NCBI RefSeq assembly: GCF_020524005.1
Contig: NZ_JAIVKK010000003.1
Coordinates: 1-64,000 of the forward strand
From: Microbulbifer aggregans
Lineage (GTDB): Bacteria; Pseudomonadota; Gammaproteobacteria; Pseudomonadales; Cellvibrionaceae
DNA length: 64,000 nt
Direction of reading: 5' to 3'
How positions within the stretch are numbered: the first letter of the stretch is position 1; each line of letters opens with the position of its first letter. Positions 46,458-55,781 of the stretch are shown here, one piece after another. The notes below the pieces were generated by a model. That model made no database searches, was not told where the DNA came from, and was given only the letters and a program-made list of their open reading frames with translations. Both the position numbers and the translations under genes were made by a program.

Positions 46458-47116
46458 TCCCGCGAAGGCGGGAATCCAGTGCGGTCTGGCTCAGCACTCC
46501 GCATCCCTGGATCCCGGCTCAAGGCCGGGATGACGAATGTGCCGATGCCGTCATTCCCGCGTAGGCGGGAATCCGGTGCGGTCTGGCTCAGCACTCCGCC
46601 CCCTGGATCCCGGCTCAAGGCCGGGATGACGAATGTGCCGATGCCGTCATTCCCGCGTAGGCGGGAATCCAGTGCGGTCTGGCTCAGCACTCCGCATCCC
46701 TGGATCCCGGCTCAAGGCCGGGATGACGAATGTGCCGATGCCGTCATTCCCGCGAAGGCGGGAATCCGGTGCGGTCTGGATCAGCACTCCGCATCCCTGG
46801 ATCCCGGCTCAAGGCCGGGATGACGAATGTGCCGATGGCGTCATTCCCGCGAAGGCGGGAATCCAGTGTGGTCTGGCTCAGCACTGCGCATCCCTGGATC
46901 CCGGCTCAAGGCCGGGATGACGAATGTGCCGATGCCGTCATTCCCGCGTAGGCGGGAATCCAGTGCGGTCTGGCTCGCCACTCCGTATCCCTGGATCCCG
47001 GCTCAAGGCCGGGATGACGAATGTGCCGATGCCGTCATTCCCGCGAAGGCGGGAATCCAGTGCGGTCTGGCTCAACACTCCGTATCCCTGGATCCCGGCT
47101 CAAGGCCGGGATGACG
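46452..47116. repeat. REP-like tandem array, 97-bp unit (about 6.9 copies)
   Basis: The unit is CGTCATTCCCGCG-(a/t)ag-GCGGGAATCC, a 30-bp spacer, GGATCCCGG-ctcaagg-CCGGGATGACG and a 13-bp linker. Copies repeat every 97 bp with about 95% or higher identity by eye. Small open frames within it are repeat artefacts. The array spans the gap between the kpsC-like gene and the PhyH gene and runs into the PhyH start codon. Confidence 0.95.
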
Positions 47117-47122
47117 ACGGCA

Positions 47123-49195
47123 TTACCGTCTGAAAAAACGGTTACGCACCTTGCGATAGATCCATTGCCGTAACCCGCCTTCTGCAAAAGCTTCTCTCTG
47201 GGCACGGAGCAATGCCATAGCTGTTTCCACATCCACGATATCCCCGCTCCGGGGATCCGCATAAATCGGATACAGAATCAATGTTGCTGCCACCAGCTCA
47301 TCCAGAGAAAGCGCCCTACCGCGAGCCTTTTTACAACGGCTCACTGAAGCCAAAACCTGTAGTGCCTCAGGCGCGCCGGATTCACCTTCTGCCAATAAGC
47401 GGTCTTCGCTCAGGCCCCAGCCAGCATAAAAAGGTAAGCCATAAGTCACGACCTTTACGCCCCGCAACAACGCTTCAAAGCCGCTCAGGGAACAAAGCGT
47501 ATGTACCTCATCGACCCTTTCAAGCAGCGCTGGCATGGGTAAGTCAGTGACCAGACAATCGTATAGGCCTTCACCATCCACAGACAGTTCACCCACACGA
47601 CCGCCGGCCAAAACATCCGGATGTGGCTTATAGATGATATAAGCCCCCGGATTTGCACGGCGCACCTCCGCAAGCAGTTGCCGGTTGTTTTTGATCCACG
47701 GTGAGCCGTGCCGGATCGAAGCATCGGTTTCCACCTGGCCGGGCACGAGAATGGAGACCTTATCCTCAGGCAACGGCAGATCAGTACTCGCCTGTACCCC
47801 GAGGTTGTACTTACTCAAGCGCTGCTCTACCAGGAATTTGCGCAGCGCCGCGGCACGATCCAAAAGCGCCGGAGTGAAGACTTCCTTACTCAGGATACTC
47901 TCCAGGTCTGAGCGTGCGGTGGCATCGTAATAAATGCCAGAACTGTCCAGTACCAGGGATAGCGGTCGCACCAGGTCGGAGCCCAAACCTACCGAGCGCA
48001 GGAATCCATCCTCCAGCTGCCACAAACGAAGCCCTCTTTTTTTACTGGTTTCAGCAACCACTCGAGAGAGACCACTGGCCCAAGCCACCACTTGCGTATC
48101 CCTGGCGCGGCCATTGAGCTGCGAAGGGTCATCCGCAACAAACTGTAATGACGCTGGTCGCCCCAAAAAATCCGGCACAAACTGGCGCTTCCAGGGAGAG
48201 AACCCGAGGGCCAGCCAGTTGCCCCGCAACTGCTGACTGTAACGCTTCTGTTCCGCAAGCAGGCGGATAGTGTCCTCTAAGGTACCGCGTTTCCCGGTGT
48301 AAGGATTCACATACCGGCAATACCGCAAATACGCCGCGGAAAATACCTGTTCCAATGTCCGGGCCACACCACGGCGGTCACAGGTTTGCCTATCCTGCGT
48401 AAGCCCCCAACCCGCGTAAAACGGCATACCAAAACAATGCACCGGCTTACCGGCGAGGAGCGCGTCAAATCCGTATTGGCTGGTGACCACATAGACCCGC
48501 TCCACCGCATCCAGCAGCGCCCATGGAGAAATATCCTCAGACCACAATCGGCAGTTGTATTCCCGCGCGGCATCCAGCAGATAACCGCGCTTTTTGCCGG
48601 CAATCACATCCGGATGCACCTTGACGACCACTTCTGCTCCAGGATTGTCGGCAATAGCCGCCTCCAGCATATCCGTGAAACTGGAATCATCAGCACCGCC
48701 ATAAAAGACCGAAGCATCACCAAAGGTCTGGTCAACAACGAGTACCCGGGGGCGCTCGTCTGGCCAGCTCACCGGGGTATCCGGCGCAGCATTGTATTTA
48801 GACAACCGGTGCGAACGCAGGAGATCCATACAAATGCGTGCCCGCGCGAGTTCATCAGCGGTGAACTCCGCCTCGCGAATCAGAGTCTCCAGATCACTTG
48901 GCACCGTGGCGTCGTAGTAGATACCGGAATAGTCCACCACCAGGCTATGCAATGGAGCTCCATTCACGCCCAGCCCAAATGAGCGTAAAAAACCATCCTC
49001 CAGGCTCACAAACGGCAGCCCAGACTGAGCAGCAATCTTGCGCGCTCGCGCCACAGTAGGCTTGCGGCCCCAGCCGGCAATATGAGTAGTACCCTGTGCC
49101 GGGCGCAGTGCAAACCAATAGCTATGTGCTTCAAGCAGCGTATCGAGGTGGGGTTGCCGGCGCAGACCGTGGGCGCAAAAACCAATTAAAGACAC
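47123..49195 (-). CDS. kpsC: Capsule polysaccharide biosynthesis protein, KpsC-like dual beta-Kdo transferase
   Basis: The protein has about 690 residues from the GTG at 49195 (VSLIGFCAHGLRRQPHL), overlapping the upstream glycosyltransferase stop by 10 bp; a longer frame to 49267 starts with TTG and is unlikely. Two tandem homologous modules are visible, each with W/SLEDGFLRSxGLG followed by SGIYYDAT (first near 95-125, second near 405-440), and each with a YGLPFYAGWGL/FGMPFYAGWGL motif. KpsC makes the first beta-Kdo linkages of the conserved capsule linker. The overlap with the preceding gene suggests translational coupling. The 3' end abuts a REP array. Confidence 0.9.
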   Translation of the reverse strand: MSLIGFCAHGLRRQPHLDTLLEAHSYWFALRPAQGTTHIAGWGRKPTVARARKIAAQSGLPFVSLEDGFLRSFGLGVNGAPLHSLVVDYSGIYYDATVPSDLETLIREAEFTADELARARICMDLLRSHRLSKYNAAPDTPVSWPDERPRVLVVDQTFGDASVFYGGADDSSFTDMLEAAIADNPGAEVVVKVHPDVIAGKKRGYLLDAAREYNCRLWSEDISPWALLDAVERVYVVTSQYGFDALLAGKPVHCFGMPFYAGWGLTQDRQTCDRRGVARTLEQVFSAAYLRYCRYVNPYTGKRGTLEDTIRLLAEQKRYSQQLRGNWLALGFSPWKRQFVPDFLGRPASLQFVADDPSQLNGRARDTQVVAWASGLSRVVAETSKKRGLRLWQLEDGFLRSVGLGSDLVRPLSLVLDSSGIYYDATARSDLESILSKEVFTPALLDRAAALRKFLVEQRLSKYNLGVQASTDLPLPEDKVSILVPGQVETDASIRHGSPWIKNNRQLLAEVRRANPGAYIIYKPHPDVLAGGRVGELSVDGEGLYDCLVTDLPMPALLERVDEVHTLCSLSGFEALLRGVKVVTYGLPFYAGWGLSEDRLLAEGESGAPEALQVLASVSRCKKARGRALSLDELVAATLILYPIYADPRSGDIVDVETAMALLRAQREAFAEGGLRQWIYRKVRNRFFRR

Positions 49196-50151
49196 GCACG
49201 GGCCCCGTTCAGAATGTGTTGACGCAGTGGCGCATCCGCGGCCAGCTGTAAAATACCCTCTACCCAAGCATTGTGATCCATGGGCAATACCAATCCGTTC
49301 TCCCGATGACGAACCATGCCGCCATACACAGGCCCGGCCGCGTAAATACCGGCAGCCCCCGCCAGCGTGATATCCAGAAATTTGGTGTGAGAACGCGCGC
49401 GATTAAACGCGCTATCCAACAGCGGCGCCAAGCCAATTGACCGCCCCGGGCGCCCAATCAATGCCTGGTAGCTTGGCCATTTCATCGGGTGCACAACATG
49501 CACTCGGGGCAAGCCGCGGAACAAGCGGTTTACCGAAGCATCACCGACCACCTCAAACACCAACCGAGTATCCGCCGCCAGCACCCGCTCAATCACTGGC
49601 CGCAACCACGCAAGATCCGCGCCGTGGGAAGCCGAACCGTGATAAAACAGGGTTATTGGGGCATCAACGGACTGCACTACATCATCGCGCGTCAGTAAGG
49701 AAGTCAGCGCCTCCGGAACCTGCGGTGCCAGCAATTGCGGTTGCCAGTCGCTATAGCGCTCCTGGAGATACGGCGTGGAGACCAGTATTTTCGCACCCGT
49801 TCCCCGTAACCATGGCTGGCGTCGCCAGCTTAAGCGCAAAAGTTTCCACTGGTAGCGCAGAGGCATACGGGCAAAGGACGACCAGGAAAACAGGTCGTCA
49901 TCCATAAAAAAGTTGACGGATGCAATCGCAGCGCGGTGAGTATCAACGAACCGCCGCCAGTTTGCCGGTACATAGCGAACAAAGGTTACGTCGGCCCCGG
50001 CCAGCTGCTCAGGAGGGGGAAGTTGTGTAAACGTACAGCGAGTGACCGATACACCACTCGCATTCAGATAGGGCACTACAAAATAATCAGAAGAGGGATT
50101 CTGGCCCTCTTCCACCACAAAATGACTCGTAACTGCTGCCTGCTTCACCAC
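49186..50151 (-). CDS. Putative glycosyltransferase of the capsule locus
   Basis: The protein has 321 residues with no signal peptide or membrane helix. It has a GT-B look: an N-terminal half with VTFVRYVP and NFFMDDDLF, a linker, then a Rossmann-like second half with PITLFYHGSASHGADLAWL, FEVVGDAS and SIGLAPLLDSAFNRARSHTKFLD, where nucleotide-sugar binding would occur. It overlaps the kpsC-like gene by 10 bp. It may add sugars to the capsule repeat or linker; donor and acceptor cannot be read. Confidence 0.65.
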   Translation of the reverse strand: MVKQAAVTSHFVVEEGQNPSSDYFVVPYLNASGVSVTRCTFTQLPPPEQLAGADVTFVRYVPANWRRFVDTHRAAIASVNFFMDDDLFSWSSFARMPLRYQWKLLRLSWRRQPWLRGTGAKILVSTPYLQERYSDWQPQLLAPQVPEALTSLLTRDDVVQSVDAPITLFYHGSASHGADLAWLRPVIERVLAADTRLVFEVVGDASVNRLFRGLPRVHVVHPMKWPSYQALIGRPGRSIGLAPLLDSAFNRARSHTKFLDITLAGAAGIYAAGPVYGGMVRHRENGLVLPMDHNAWVEGILQLAADAPLRQHILNGARACL

Positions 50152-50194
50152 AACCTGCCCAATGCCCTCGTTACCCCCTACCGGAATTTGGCAG

Positions 50195-51928
50195 TTAGCC
50201 AGAGAAGGGAAACACCCATGGTAAAAGAGACAGCACGGTCACACTATAGGCAATGGTCAGCGGCAAGCCCGCTCGCAGGAAATCTTTCAGATGGTAGCCA
50301 CCCAGGTTCTGAACCATCAGATTAGTCTGGTACCCGAACGGGGTCAGGAAGCTGGCGCTGGCCCCGTAGGCCACCGCCATAACAAAGGGTATCCAGCTCA
50401 CCCCGAAACTGTCCGCAAGGCTCCAGGCCAGCGGGAATGCCAATGCTGCAGCTGCGTTGTTGGTCATCAACTCAGTCAACGCCAAGGTCAACAGGAAGAT
50501 GCCGATCAGTGCAACGTAAGGCCCGGCGTCCTGAACCAAGTCCCGCAAAGCACCGGCCAGCGCTGCTGCCAGACCACTGCCTGAAAAAGCCTCAGCCAGA
50601 ACCAGGGCGCTGGTGATAATCAGCCAGATCTGAAATGGAAAACGCCGCTGCAGCTCAGTCGTACTGACGATACCAAGGGCAATCATCCCCCCTAACAGTA
50701 CCAACAACCCCTTCAGCAAAGAAAAAATGCCGAGTGCTGCGCCGGCCACGACGCCGGTAAATCCCAGGGCCAGCAGCCAACTGTCCCGGTGCGACAGTTG
50801 CCGCTGAACACCATTGCCGCTCACTACATAGAAGTTCTTGTCGATATTGCGGTGGTGCTTGAAGTCCGGCCCCACCGCCAGCAGCAGGGCATCCCCAGCC
50901 CGCAGCTCTATCTCCCCGAGCTTGCCGGAAAGACGCTCACCGCCCCGGCGCATGGCCACCACCGCCGCATCAAAACGGGTACGGAACTGGCAGCTCTTCA
51001 GGGTTTCACCGAGGATACTGGAGCTTGGGGTAAGCACCACTTCGAGCAAATCGAGCTCGAGCTTTTCATCTTCCAGCGCAAACTGGTGCAAGCCCTCTAT
51101 ATCCTGCAAACGGCTTACATCACGAACATCACCACTGAAAATCAGTTTATCGCCAGAGCGTACGATCTCGGTAGGCGCCACCGGGGTAATGGTGCGCCCG
51201 CCCCGAACAACTTCCACCAGGTACAGCGTCTCGAGCTGACGCAGCCCGTTCTGCTCTACCGTTTTGCCATCCAGTGGAGAATCAAGGGTGACCTCTGCCT
51301 CCAGCAGATATTCAGTCACTGATTCCGCACCGCCACGCCCCTGGGGCAACAGGCGATTGCACAGCAACAGCACGATCAGGCCAACCGCAGTCACCGCCAG
51401 CCCGATCGGCAAAAAAGCAAAGAAATCCAGCCCCGGCTGCCCGCGGTCAAGCACAAAGCTGTTAACAATCAGGTTGGTGGAGGTGCCAATAAGGGTCAGC
51501 GTACCACCGAGAATGGCCGCGTAAGACAGAGGTAGCAGCAGCTTGCCAGCAGGGTGCCGGCGCTGGTTTTTAATACTGGATGCGAGAGCAGCTACCACTG
51601 CCGTGTTGTTCAGGAAGGCTGAACTGATAGCGGTGGCTCCGGCAAGCCGGAGCAGGCTGAGCTTTAGAGAACCGCTAATCAAACGGTCAGAAATGGCACG
51701 TAACCAGCGGGCCTTCTCCAGCCCAACTGATACCAGCATAAGTGCAACCAGTGTCACCAAACCGGGGTTGACCGCTTTCTGCAGAGCCGATTCGGTCGGC
51801 ACCAAACCGACCAAAAAGCAAAACCCCGCTGCCCCGGCAAACACCAGCGATGGCCGCAAGCGCGTAAAGATCAGCGCTCCGATGAGGAGCACAAATATGC
51901 TGGATACCAAAACCTGCGTCAGAGCCAT
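50195..51928 (-). CDS. SLC13/DASS-family anion permease with two RCK_C domains
   Basis: The protein has 577 residues. About 11 membrane helices are split by a cytosolic insert (about 205-375) containing two TrkA-C (RCK_C) domains, for example LLEAEVTLDSPLDGKTV and LLEVVLTPSSSILGETL. The transport motifs FLNNTAVVAAL with LIGTSTNLIVNS and the matching LMTNNAAAALAFPLAW with FLTPFGYQTNLMV are typical of the SLC13 superfamily. Members with this layout carry sulfate or other oxyanions. Sulfotransferase genes lie in the nearby glycan cluster, so sulfate supply is an attractive but unproven role. The gene lies 43 bp upstream of the glycosyltransferase gene on the same strand. Confidence 0.85.
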   Translation of the reverse strand: MALTQVLVSSIFVLLIGALIFTRLRPSLVFAGAAGFCFLVGLVPTESALQKAVNPGLVTLVALMLVSVGLEKARWLRAISDRLISGSLKLSLLRLAGATAISSAFLNNTAVVAALASSIKNQRRHPAGKLLLPLSYAAILGGTLTLIGTSTNLIVNSFVLDRGQPGLDFFAFLPIGLAVTAVGLIVLLLCNRLLPQGRGGAESVTEYLLEAEVTLDSPLDGKTVEQNGLRQLETLYLVEVVRGGRTITPVAPTEIVRSGDKLIFSGDVRDVSRLQDIEGLHQFALEDEKLELDLLEVVLTPSSSILGETLKSCQFRTRFDAAVVAMRRGGERLSGKLGEIELRAGDALLLAVGPDFKHHRNIDKNFYVVSGNGVQRQLSHRDSWLLALGFTGVVAGAALGIFSLLKGLLVLLGGMIALGIVSTTELQRRFPFQIWLIITSALVLAEAFSGSGLAAALAGALRDLVQDAGPYVALIGIFLLTLALTELMTNNAAAALAFPLAWSLADSFGVSWIPFVMAVAYGASASFLTPFGYQTNLMVQNLGGYHLKDFLRAGLPLTIAYSVTVLSLLPWVFPFSG

Positions 51929-52440
51929 AGGGGTTCAATTGGATTCTACTTGGGGCCCACAGAGCATCGCGGGCGAGGAATTTTTGACTGACGGTGATTA
52001 TGCAACAACATCCCCGCGGCCACTAATCCGATATGACGGGATTTGGGTTCGTGTTTCGGGGCTTTGCACTGAAACACAACCGTTCTTACGGCAATATGGA
52101 ATATCAGAGCTATAAATAGTCCCGAGGAAACCAGCAGCAAGCAATCAGAATGGAATTGTATTCATCCGCAAACAGCTAGCGGCAGGAATATGAGACGGTG
52201 TTCCGGTCTCTGGGGTAAACAGTTCCTGTTGATCCAGTCGGTGTCCATAGCCGCGTATAAAATGCCTCCATCGTTTCCCCACGAGCCAAAAGGCATTTAT
52301 CTTGCACGCAAGTGCCTGATTTTCCAGCAAGAAACGGGTAATTTTGCGACCCCCCGCGTTGTATCCAAGCTGTCGCCCCGGTAGCATCTCCGAACACACT
52401 CACTGGAATAAACAGGGCCCATGGATGGCCCCGGAAGCCC
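51929..52440. other. Intergenic region with no convincing gene
   Basis: This 512-bp gap holds several short open frames with no recognisable product. Bases 51945-51976 resemble 54565-54596 (about 26 of 32 matching), so the leader of the following gene pair was part of the duplicated unit. A frame ending at 52115 (GIWVRVSGLCTETQPFLRQ) has coding-like composition and may be the relic of a C-terminus, but this is weak. Confidence 0.4.
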
Positions 52441-53328
52441 ATGCTGAAACGACTCTTCGCCTCCCGCAAGCACCCCTATATTCCCGGCCTAAACCGCCCC
52501 GAAAAAGTGGAAATAGATTTATCCGGCAGCAAGCTCACCATGCTGATGCCGCCGCACTCCAACTACGAGGGATTTGCCGGCAAGGAGCCGCCGGCTCGTG
52601 TCAATATTTATGACGACGGGCAATATGTCGATGACAGTCCGCTGCCTGAATGGCAGCGTGAGGGGACATCTTACTTCCGCCTGTTCAGTCGCAGGTGGGA
52701 GCTTTACGGCCCACCTTGGCGCGAGCGGCCTATCGGTAGTATCCATTTTGGCGTGAGCATCTCGCGTTACGATGCCCTGCCGGAAGGCATGAGCGCGTTC
52801 AATCCCTGTCACTTTGAGCAGATGGCCATGCGCAGCCTCTGGTTCACAGGGCCTGCGCATCCTGACTTAGGCAGATTCCGCTCCCCGGTCAACTGGGATA
52901 TGCGCAATAGAGAGTCCGGCTCCCCCTGGCTCTACTATGAATATCAATCCGACTACTCCCACAATCCAGAACCGCCGCCGGAATTTATGCACACCTACAG
53001 AGGCGGCTGCCTACGCACCCCCTTGGACGATCGTTACTACCTGAATATGGGGTACAACTACCTCGGCTACGCACCGGTAGACATTTGCCTGAAACATATG
53101 AATGCACTGACCAGTAAGGTGCTCGGCTCGGTACACCTGGAACTAGGCTCAGTCGCAAAACAAAAACTGGCGGAGGCCAAGCGCAAATGGCCCGACGCCC
53201 AAGCCACCAAGCACCGCGGGCCGGAACCCTGGGTTTATCCTGAATGGCGTCGCGGAGATGATCGCAAAGGCGAAGACAATATAGTAATTCTCAAGCCCGG
53301 CAGCCCACCGCCGGCTCTAACCCCCTGA
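52441..53328 (+). CDS. Unknown protein, first gene of an accessory two-gene unit
   Basis: The protein has 295 residues, is soluble and rich in Trp, Tyr, Pro and Arg, with no signal peptide or membrane helix. It starts MLKRLFASRKHPYIPGLNRP; the middle has SIHFGVSISRYDALPEGMSAFNP (split here as SIHFGVSISRY and DALPEGMSAFNP). I do not recognise the family. It is followed after 42 bp by the 391-residue gene in the same direction. A reduced second copy (54628-54795) of its first 49 and last 6 codons lies downstream. Gene pairs that recur as truncated duplicates are typical of effector/immunity or polymorphic-toxin loci, but nothing in the sequence proves that here. Confidence 0.6.
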   Translation: MLKRLFASRKHPYIPGLNRPEKVEIDLSGSKLTMLMPPHSNYEGFAGKEPPARVNIYDDGQYVDDSPLPEWQREGTSYFRLFSRRWELYGPPWRERPIGSIHFGVSISRYDALPEGMSAFNPCHFEQMAMRSLWFTGPAHPDLGRFRSPVNWDMRNRESGSPWLYYEYQSDYSHNPEPPPEFMHTYRGGCLRTPLDDRYYLNMGYNYLGYAPVDICLKHMNALTSKVLGSVHLELGSVAKQKLAEAKRKWPDAQATKHRGPEPWVYPEWRRGDDRKGEDNIVILKPGSPPPALTP

Positions 53329-53370
53329 ACACTTTTCTCCCAATGCCTGTTACAAAGACAAGGAACTGTC

Positions 53371-54546
53371 ATGCAACGCAAAAACAAAACATGGAAGTTG
53401 ATACTCGGTCGCGCTAACAACCGCAGCCGCGGCGTTTATATCCTGCACACCCAGCAGGAAAAGTGGCAAGAGATCTTGCGGGATCATCATGGAAACTACT
53501 ATTTAACCAGTGTCGCCAGAGCCATTTATGCGCTCAGTGGTATCGACACAGGTCGTAGCTTCAAGAACGAAAGACTGCGCTTTGATGGAGCCGCCATCCA
53601 TTATCAGCTGGATAGTGATGGCGACGTGCTCATCATGGGGCTCGAAGTCAATAGTGAATACAAGCTCACGAGGGGCCGGCAAACCACCGGACTCTATCAA
53701 GTCCAGTGTTTCAAAAATCAAGACGGTGACCCCCAGTGGATAACTGCCCAAGATTCTGATCCGAAAATGGCCCTATCCCACCGCTGGAACAATTCCCACT
53801 ACGCCGCGGTAAGCGGCAAGTTTGAGAGCAAGGAAGACGCAGGCAGTATGCTGATTAGTCACATCAGCAACGCTTACCGAGCGGGAGTAAAAGATCACGA
53901 CATTAACCGCCCCAATAATCATTACTCCCTCTACTGGCAAAATGACAACCACAAGAGCGACAACCAGCGGAACCATCTGGTTTCCCTGATACAGCAGGCC
54001 ATCGCTACCAGCGCCCGGGTAAACTGGCTGGTACACGGCGAAGGGGCGACCACCTTTGTCCGTGCCATGCAGGCACTGGAAAAAAGCTTATCTCCCACGC
54101 CCGTGGCACCCGAGCAAGAAAAAGAACTGCGAAGCAACCTGAAACTCCAAACCGTTTACTTCTCTAACCCTCGTGGCAAGGAAGCGGGCAAAAACACGCT
54201 GGAAGCGTTGAGTAAAAAATTGGGTTTCGACTACATGGGTACCAACGTCAACCCCGGTGATGTATTCCACAATCCAGATGCCCGCAGTGCAGCGCTTGGC
54301 AAGGGCGGCGCAGTCATTGGCACAATCACTCTGGGCAATGCTGCGGGCACCCTGGGTGCCGACGACATCCTGAAGAGCTTCACTCAAGCCGTGAATGCCG
54401 AAACCCTCGGCTGGAGCGCCGCGGTATTAATTTCCGGCTACTTCGTCGTGCGTGACAAAATCAAAACCAACAGCGGCTACGCTCGCAACCTACCCGGATT
54501 TTTCAGCACTACCTTTGGCGATGGAAACCAGCGCTGGGTGGGTTGA
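53371..54546 (+). CDS. Unknown protein with hydrolase-like features, second gene of the accessory unit
   Basis: The protein has 391 residues with a good ribosome site (AAGGA 7 bases before ATG). The first 200 residues are beta-rich (RGVYILHTQQEKWQEIL; GLYQVQC). The middle (ARVNWLVHGEGATTFVRAMQ, about 215-235) has the strand-turn-helix shape of an alpha/beta-hydrolase elbow, but Glu stands where a catalytic Ser would be expected. A hydrophobic stretch (ETLGWSAAVLISGYFVVRD) lies near the C-terminus. It could be a lipase-like effector or its inactive relative. I cannot assign a family. The beginning of a second copy survives at 54838-54862 before an IS element. Confidence 0.6.
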   Translation: MQRKNKTWKLILGRANNRSRGVYILHTQQEKWQEILRDHHGNYYLTSVARAIYALSGIDTGRSFKNERLRFDGAAIHYQLDSDGDVLIMGLEVNSEYKLTRGRQTTGLYQVQCFKNQDGDPQWITAQDSDPKMALSHRWNNSHYAAVSGKFESKEDAGSMLISHISNAYRAGVKDHDINRPNNHYSLYWQNDNHKSDNQRNHLVSLIQQAIATSARVNWLVHGEGATTFVRAMQALEKSLSPTPVAPEQEKELRSNLKLQTVYFSNPRGKEAGKNTLEALSKKLGFDYMGTNVNPGDVFHNPDARSAALGKGGAVIGTITLGNAAGTLGADDILKSFTQAVNAETLGWSAAVLISGYFVVRDKIKTNSGYARNLPGFFSTTFGDGNQRWVG

Positions 54547-54627
54547 TCTCTGGACACAGGCTGAAATTGGATTCGCCTTGGGGCCGCATAGCGTTGGCAA
54601 AATAACGTGAAGCGGCCCCGGAACCCC

Positions 54628-54862
54628 ATGCTGAAAAGACTCTTCGCCTCCCGCAAGCACCCCTTTATTCCCGGCCTCAACCGCCCCGAAAAAGTGGAAA
54701 TTGATTTATCCGGCAGCAAGCTCACCATGCTGATGCCGCCGCACTCCAACTACCAGGGGTTTGCCGGCAAGGAGCCTCCGGCTCTAACCCCCTGAACACT
54801 TTTCTCTTAATGCCTATTACAAAGACAAGGAACCGTCATGCAAGGCGAAAGTAAAACATGTC
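54628..54862 (+). pseudogene. Internally deleted second copy of the 52441-54546 gene unit
   Basis: 54628-54795 encodes the first 49 residues of the 52441 gene (MLKRLFASRKHPFIPGLNRP onward) joined directly to its last residues (PPALTP), then TGA. The spacer to the next ATG (54838) is almost identical to that in copy one, and about 25 bp of the second gene's start follow before sequence similarity stops. In copy one the two joined points share the 10-mer CCGCCGGCTC (52588-52597 and 53308-53317). The 720-bp loss therefore fits a deletion at a short direct repeat, and it preserved the frame. Confidence 0.85.
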
Positions 54863-54913
54863 AGCATGTTCGAGATCGTCCTCATAAATGAACCACCGGG
54901 GAAGTGTAGTGGT

Positions 54914-55744
54914 CTACTGATCCCGGACACCAATTTAGGTGGTAAAGTTGCCCCCTGAGACAAAGGTGTTCAATGAGTAGACAACGTCGATCCTTCTCTC
55001 CCGAGTTCAAGCTGGATGCTGCCCGCTTGGTTGTGGATCAAGGATATTCCATATCTGAGGCCGGCCGTTCGCTGGATGTCGGTGCCAACGTCATCCGACG
55101 ATGGGTGAAGCAGCTGGAGGCTGAGCGCGGCGGAGAGACGCCAACAAGTAAAGCCCTTACCTCGGAGCAGCAGAGAATCCAGGAGCTTGAAGCCCGCATC
55201 AATCGCTTAGAGCGGGAGAAAGAGATACTAAAAAAGGCTACCGCTCTCTTGATGTCCGACGAGATGAATCGTACGCGCTGATAGACCGATTAAGTGAGCA
55301 AGAGCCTGTGGATCTGGTCTGTGAAGCGTTTGGAGTACCTCGATCATGCTACTACGAATATAAGAGCAAGCAGGCCTCGATTGATGCGCCTAGGGTTCAA
55401 CTCCGCGCCAAGGTGAACGAGATCTTCAAGTGCAGTCGTAGCGCTGCTGGCAGTCGAACAATCGTGGGGCTGCTCAACGAGCAGGGAATCACTATTGGAC
55501 GATTTAAGGTCCGCAGTTTGATGCGTGAAGCTGGATTGATCTGCAAGCAGCCGGGCCCGCACAAATACAAGAAGGCCACGGTTGAGCGACCGGACATACC
55601 GAATGAGCTTGATCGTCAGTTCAATGTGCCGCGGCCGAATCAAGTGTGGTGCGGCGATATCACCTATATCTGGGCCGGTTCTCGCTGGTGCTACTTAGCT
55701 ACGGTGATCGACCTGTATGCCCGCCGTATCGTTGTATGCATCCG
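54914..55744 (+). mobile_element. Truncated IS3-family insertion sequence
   Basis: The left end probably lies near TGATCCCGGACACC (about 54918). orfA is complete (54973-55281). orfB is cut at the start of the IS66 element, and the right end is missing. The remainder of the IS3 element is not found on the other side of the IS66 element. Confidence 0.8.
54973..55281 (+). CDS. IS3-family transposase OrfA
   Basis: The protein has 102 residues. A helix-turn-helix (RRSFSPEFKLDAARLVVDQG, then ISEAGRSLDVGANVIRRWV) is followed by a leucine-zipper-like coiled coil (about 65-95: RIQELEARINRLEREKEIL, then KKATALLM). In IS3 elements OrfA binds the terminal repeats and is fused to OrfB by -1 frameshifting. 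A run of A before the OrfA end (ACTAAAAAAGG near 55230) is a candidate slip site. Confidence 0.9.
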   Translation: MSRQRRSFSPEFKLDAARLVVDQGYSISEAGRSLDVGANVIRRWVKQLEAERGGETPTSKALTSEQQRIQELEARINRLEREKEILKKATALLMSDEMNRTR

Positions 55745-55748
55745 GTAA
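55308..55748 (+). pseudogene. IS3-family transposase OrfB, 3'-truncated
   Basis: The first about 140 residues of OrfB are present: the HTH_21 region (SRSAAGSRTIVGLLNEQG) and the first catalytic Asp in VWCGDITYIWAG, then a second Asp in VIDLYARRIV. Sequence diverges right after RRIV, and the DDE half containing the later Asp and Glu is missing. It is not functional. Confidence 0.88.
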
Positions 55749-55781
55749 TCCCATCTACCCAGCGAAAATCTTCGCTGTAAT

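Noticed and set aside
46479..47133. Overlapping small frames with SRLKAGMTNVPMPSFPRRR
   Set aside because: These are translations of the 97-bp REP repeat; such ORFs are a known annotation artefact.
52176..52469. 97-residue minus-strand frame upstream of the unknown pair
   Set aside because: Part of it is antisense to the start of the 52441 gene, there is no ribosome site or family match, and the same pattern recurs antisense to the second copy.
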